Origin: Planctomycetota bacterium
GTDB lineage: Bacteria > Planctomycetota > UBA8742 > SKZP01
DNA length: 16,669 bases
Assembly: GCA_007127275.1 (NCBI GenBank)
Contig: SKZP01000419.1
Span: forward strand, 1 to 16,669
Reading direction: 5' to 3'
Position 1 is the first letter of the stretch. Each line of letters starts with the position of its first letter. The position numbers and the translations under genes are program-made. Shown in pieces: positions 15,276 through 16,669 of the stretch. The notes below the pieces were generated by a model. The model searched no databases. It was not told the origin of the DNA and worked only from the letters and a program-made list of their open reading frames with translations.

Positions 15276-15383
15276 ACAAGCCCACGGGCTTCGCCCGCTT
15301 CGCCCGTGCGTCGAACCGTGATTCGCGTGCGACCCGCGGGCGAGGCCCGTGGGCTTGGGGAGGGGAAAAATCACGCGTTGTAG
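15276..15383 (+). repeat. Palindromic intergenic element, copy 2 (upstream of dapL)
   Basis: CAAGCCCACGGGCTTCGCCCGC (15277-15298) pairs with 15336-15357 over 22 bases with a single T/G wobble. The 37-base loop includes a 9-base direct duplication, CTTCGCCCG at 15289-15297 and 15298-15306. The tail GCTTGGGGAGGGGAAAAATC followed by ACGCGTTGTAG matches copy 1 at 13783-13881 closely, and both copies contain GATTCG in the loop. It lies about 205 bases upstream of the dapL start, in the same orientation as copy 1. Confidence 0.75.
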
Positions 15384-15474
15384 ACCGAAATGGCGCCTTA
15401 TCAACAGCACCCACAGGTGTAGCTTCCCCCGCCCCGGCCCCGCTCCTTGCCAAAGAGTCAACGTCTCCGACGAT

Positions 15475-15714
15475 TTATACGCTCGATCGTTCTTTAGGGG
15501 ATCTGAGTTGTGGCTGTTCCGGCGGTGCCGGCCGGGAGTCGATGCGCCACTCGCTACCTTTGGGACTGCGAAACAGCGCAACCCGCGCCGACGGCACGCT
15601 TCGCTCGCGGTCGTACCCCCGCACGAACTGGAGATTGACCGCACCACGCTTGCGCCGCGCGGCCGTGCGTCGTTGAATGGCGGGCGCAAACGAGTCGTCG
15701 ACCAGTCGATCCAC
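15475..15714 (-). CDS. Doubtful small ORF, Arg/Pro-rich
   Basis: A frame of 79 codons from a GTG at 15714 to TAA at 15475, divergent from and abutting the aldehyde dehydrogenase gene. About three quarters of its third codon positions are G or C, as in the real genes, and it includes a plausible stretch (VNLQFVRGYDRERSVPSARV). Against it are the non-ATG start, an Arg/Pro-rich composition, no recognised domain, and a start codon that lies within the ribosome-binding-site region of the opposite gene. It may be a decayed gene end or chance. Confidence 0.18.
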   Translation of the reverse strand: MDRLVDDSFAPAIQRRTAARRKRGAVNLQFVRGYDRERSVPSARVALFRSPKGSEWRIDSRPAPPEQPQLRSPKERSSV

Positions 15715-15719
15715 AGGAG
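15715..15719 (+). promoter_or_regulatory. Ribosome-binding site of the aldehyde dehydrogenase gene
   Basis: AGGAG ten bases before the ATG at 15730. It fixes the start together with the normal N-terminal length for the family. Confidence 0.65.
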
Positions 15720-15729
15720 CGGGTGAACC

Positions 15730-16669
15730 ATGAGCGGCCCCAGCAAAGCGGACATCCTCAAGGCGCTGGACATTCGAGAGGTGAACTCCGGCATCAGCAT
15801 CGGCCCCGAACCGGTCGAAGCCAGCGGCGAGGAACTCGTCAGCTACAGCCCCATCGACGGCGAACCGATTGCCGCGGTGCGCAAGGCCACGGCCGAGGAC
15901 TACGAGCAAGTCGTCGACGCCGCCGCCACCGCCTTCAAGACGTGGCGCACCACCCCCGCCCCGGCGCGTGGCGAGATCATCCGCGAAATCGGCGAGGAGT
16001 TGCGCAAGCATAAGAACGAACTCGGCGCCCTCGTCACGCTGGAGATGGGCAAGATCCACCCCGAAGGCAATGGCGAAGTGCAGGAGATGATCGACATCTG
16101 CGACTTCGCCACCGGCCAGTCGCGCCAACTCTGGGGCAAAACGATCGCCTCGGAGCGCCCGAATCACCGCCTCTACGAGCAGTGGCACCCGCTCGGCCCG
16201 ATCGCCGTCGTCACCGCGTTCAACTTTCCCGTCGCGGTCTGGAGTTGGAACGCCGCACTCGCCGGCATCTGCGGCGATCCGGTAATCTGGAAGCCGAGCC
16301 CGAAGACGCCACTGACGGCACGCGCCGTGACGAACCTCGCCAACAAGGTCCTCGCCCGCCACAACCTGCAGGGGCTGTTCAACCTGCTCGTCGGTGATGT
16401 CGAGACCTTCGGCGACAAACTCTTCAGCGACGAACGGATCGCTATGTACAGCTTCACCGGCTCGACCCGCGTCGGCAAGCAGGTCGCGCAGAAGCTCGCA
16501 CCGCGCTTCGTCCGCACGATCTTCGAGTGCGGCGGCAACAACGCGATCATCGTCGACAAGGACGTCGACCTCGAACTCGTCGCCCGCGCCGTCACCTTCG
16601 CCGCCGTCGGCACCGCCGGCCAACGCTGCACCACCCTGCGCCGCCTGATCATCCACAAGGACGTCAAGC
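15730..16669 (+). CDS. ALDH7-type aldehyde dehydrogenase, probable aminoadipate-semialdehyde dehydrogenase (partial)
   Basis: The first 313 residues of an NAD(P)-dependent aldehyde dehydrogenase; the family is about 500 residues long and the rest lies past the right edge. Marks seen are TLEMGKIHPEGNGEVQEMID (103-122), the Rossmann-site segment GPIAVVTAFNFPVAVWSWN (from 156, N165), WKPSPKTPL (187-195, cofactor-binding K188), SFTGSTRVGK (241-250), the general base E266 in FECGGNNAIIV, and the catalytic C300 in GTAGQRCTTLRRL. GGNNA and GQRCTTLRR are typical of the ALDH7 (antiquitin/AmaB/Pcd) branch, which oxidises alpha-aminoadipate semialdehyde or its cyclic form in lysine breakdown. The catalytic residues are intact. 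It is divergent from the dapL-like gene. Family assignment is strong; the exact substrate is inferred, and betaine- or glyceraldehyde-type roles cannot be excluded from half a protein. Confidence 0.93.
   Translation, partial: MSGPSKADILKALDIREVNSGISIGPEPVEASGEELVSYSPIDGEPIAAVRKATAEDYEQVVDAAATAFKTWRTTPAPARGEIIREIGEELRKHKNELGALVTLEMGKIHPEGNGEVQEMIDICDFATGQSRQLWGKTIASERPNHRLYEQWHPLGPIAVVTAFNFPVAVWSWNAALAGICGDPVIWKPSPKTPLTARAVTNLANKVLARHNLQGLFNLLVGDVETFGDKLFSDERIAMYSFTGSTRVGKQVAQKLAPRFVRTIFECGGNNAIIVDKDVDLELVARAVTFAAVGTAGQRCTTLRRLIIHKDVK

Larger units (their letters stand above)
15072..15729. other. Long divergent intergenic region between dapL and the aldehyde dehydrogenase gene
   Basis: 658 bases, the longest stretch without a confident gene. 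It contains the second palindromic element (15276-15383), a doubtful small minus-strand frame (15475-15714) and the ribosome-binding site of the plus-strand gene. GTACACGTGTAC (15230-15241) is a perfect 12-bp palindrome about 160 bases upstream of dapL, of a size that could be an operator. A TTTATAC stretch near 15474-15480 could be part of a plus-strand -10 box, but no matching -35 was found. No tRNA was recognised. Confidence 0.5.

Noticed and set aside
15072..15800. N-terminal extension of the aminotransferase by 243 residues
   Set aside because: It crosses the palindromic element and the start of the opposite gene, has no domain features, and would greatly exceed family length.
15475..16656. 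Minus-strand open frame of 393 codons
   Set aside because: Most of it is antisense to the aldehyde dehydrogenase, whose catalytic motifs lie on the plus strand. Only the part beyond 15714 was kept, as a doubtful small frame.
1..16669. CRISPR array, tRNA or rRNA genes, insertion sequences, phage or defence genes beyond AddAB
   Set aside because: No regularly spaced repeats, cloverleaf, rRNA-like segment, transposase or integrase motif was seen on either strand.

Overview
The window is GC-rich bacterial DNA, densely coding, with seven confident protein genes, two of them cut by the window edges. No rRNA, tRNA, CRISPR array, transposase or phage gene was seen. The mix suggests a member of the Planctomycetota or a relative: large membrane-anchored proteins of no recognised family, a two-domain MerR-type protein, several genes without a clear Shine-Dalgarno sequence, and long palindromes between genes. 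This assignment is an inference; no marker gene here proves it.

Layout, left to right. Positions 1-5779 (minus strand) hold an AddB-like/AddA-like helicase-nuclease pair. The two genes overlap by 4 bases (ATGA), so they are almost certainly translationally coupled and form one double-strand-break end-processing complex. The AddA-like subunit keeps all its helicase motifs but runs off the left edge inside its nuclease domain. The AddB-like subunit shows no ATP-binding loop, no recognisable nuclease active site and no iron-sulphur cysteines. The gap upstream of addB (5780-6025) contains nested GC-rich inverted repeats. Next is a MerR-type protein (6026-6802, minus) with two DNA-binding domains in one chain.

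Positions 7237-11707 (minus) carry two tandem, diverged paralogues of 725 and 719 residues. Each has one N-terminal membrane anchor and a large acidic extracytoplasmic part. Their function is unknown. Divergent from them is cysS (12133-13716, plus), encoding a cysteinyl-tRNA synthetase with an insertion of about 52 residues just before a variant KMSKS loop (KASKS).

The right end groups two genes with a possible lysine theme. One is a DapL-like LL-diaminopimelate aminotransferase (13884-15071, minus). The other, divergent from it, is an ALDH7-type aldehyde dehydrogenase (15730 to the edge, plus), a family known for alpha-aminoadipate semialdehyde oxidation. The aminotransferase gene is flanked on both sides, in the same orientation, by copies of one palindromic intergenic element of about 100 bp with a conserved tail (AAATCMCGCGTTGTAG). 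This element and the odd cysS are the most distinctive things in the window, together with the tandem paralogues. I did not find a convincing new multi-gene system such as a defence island.
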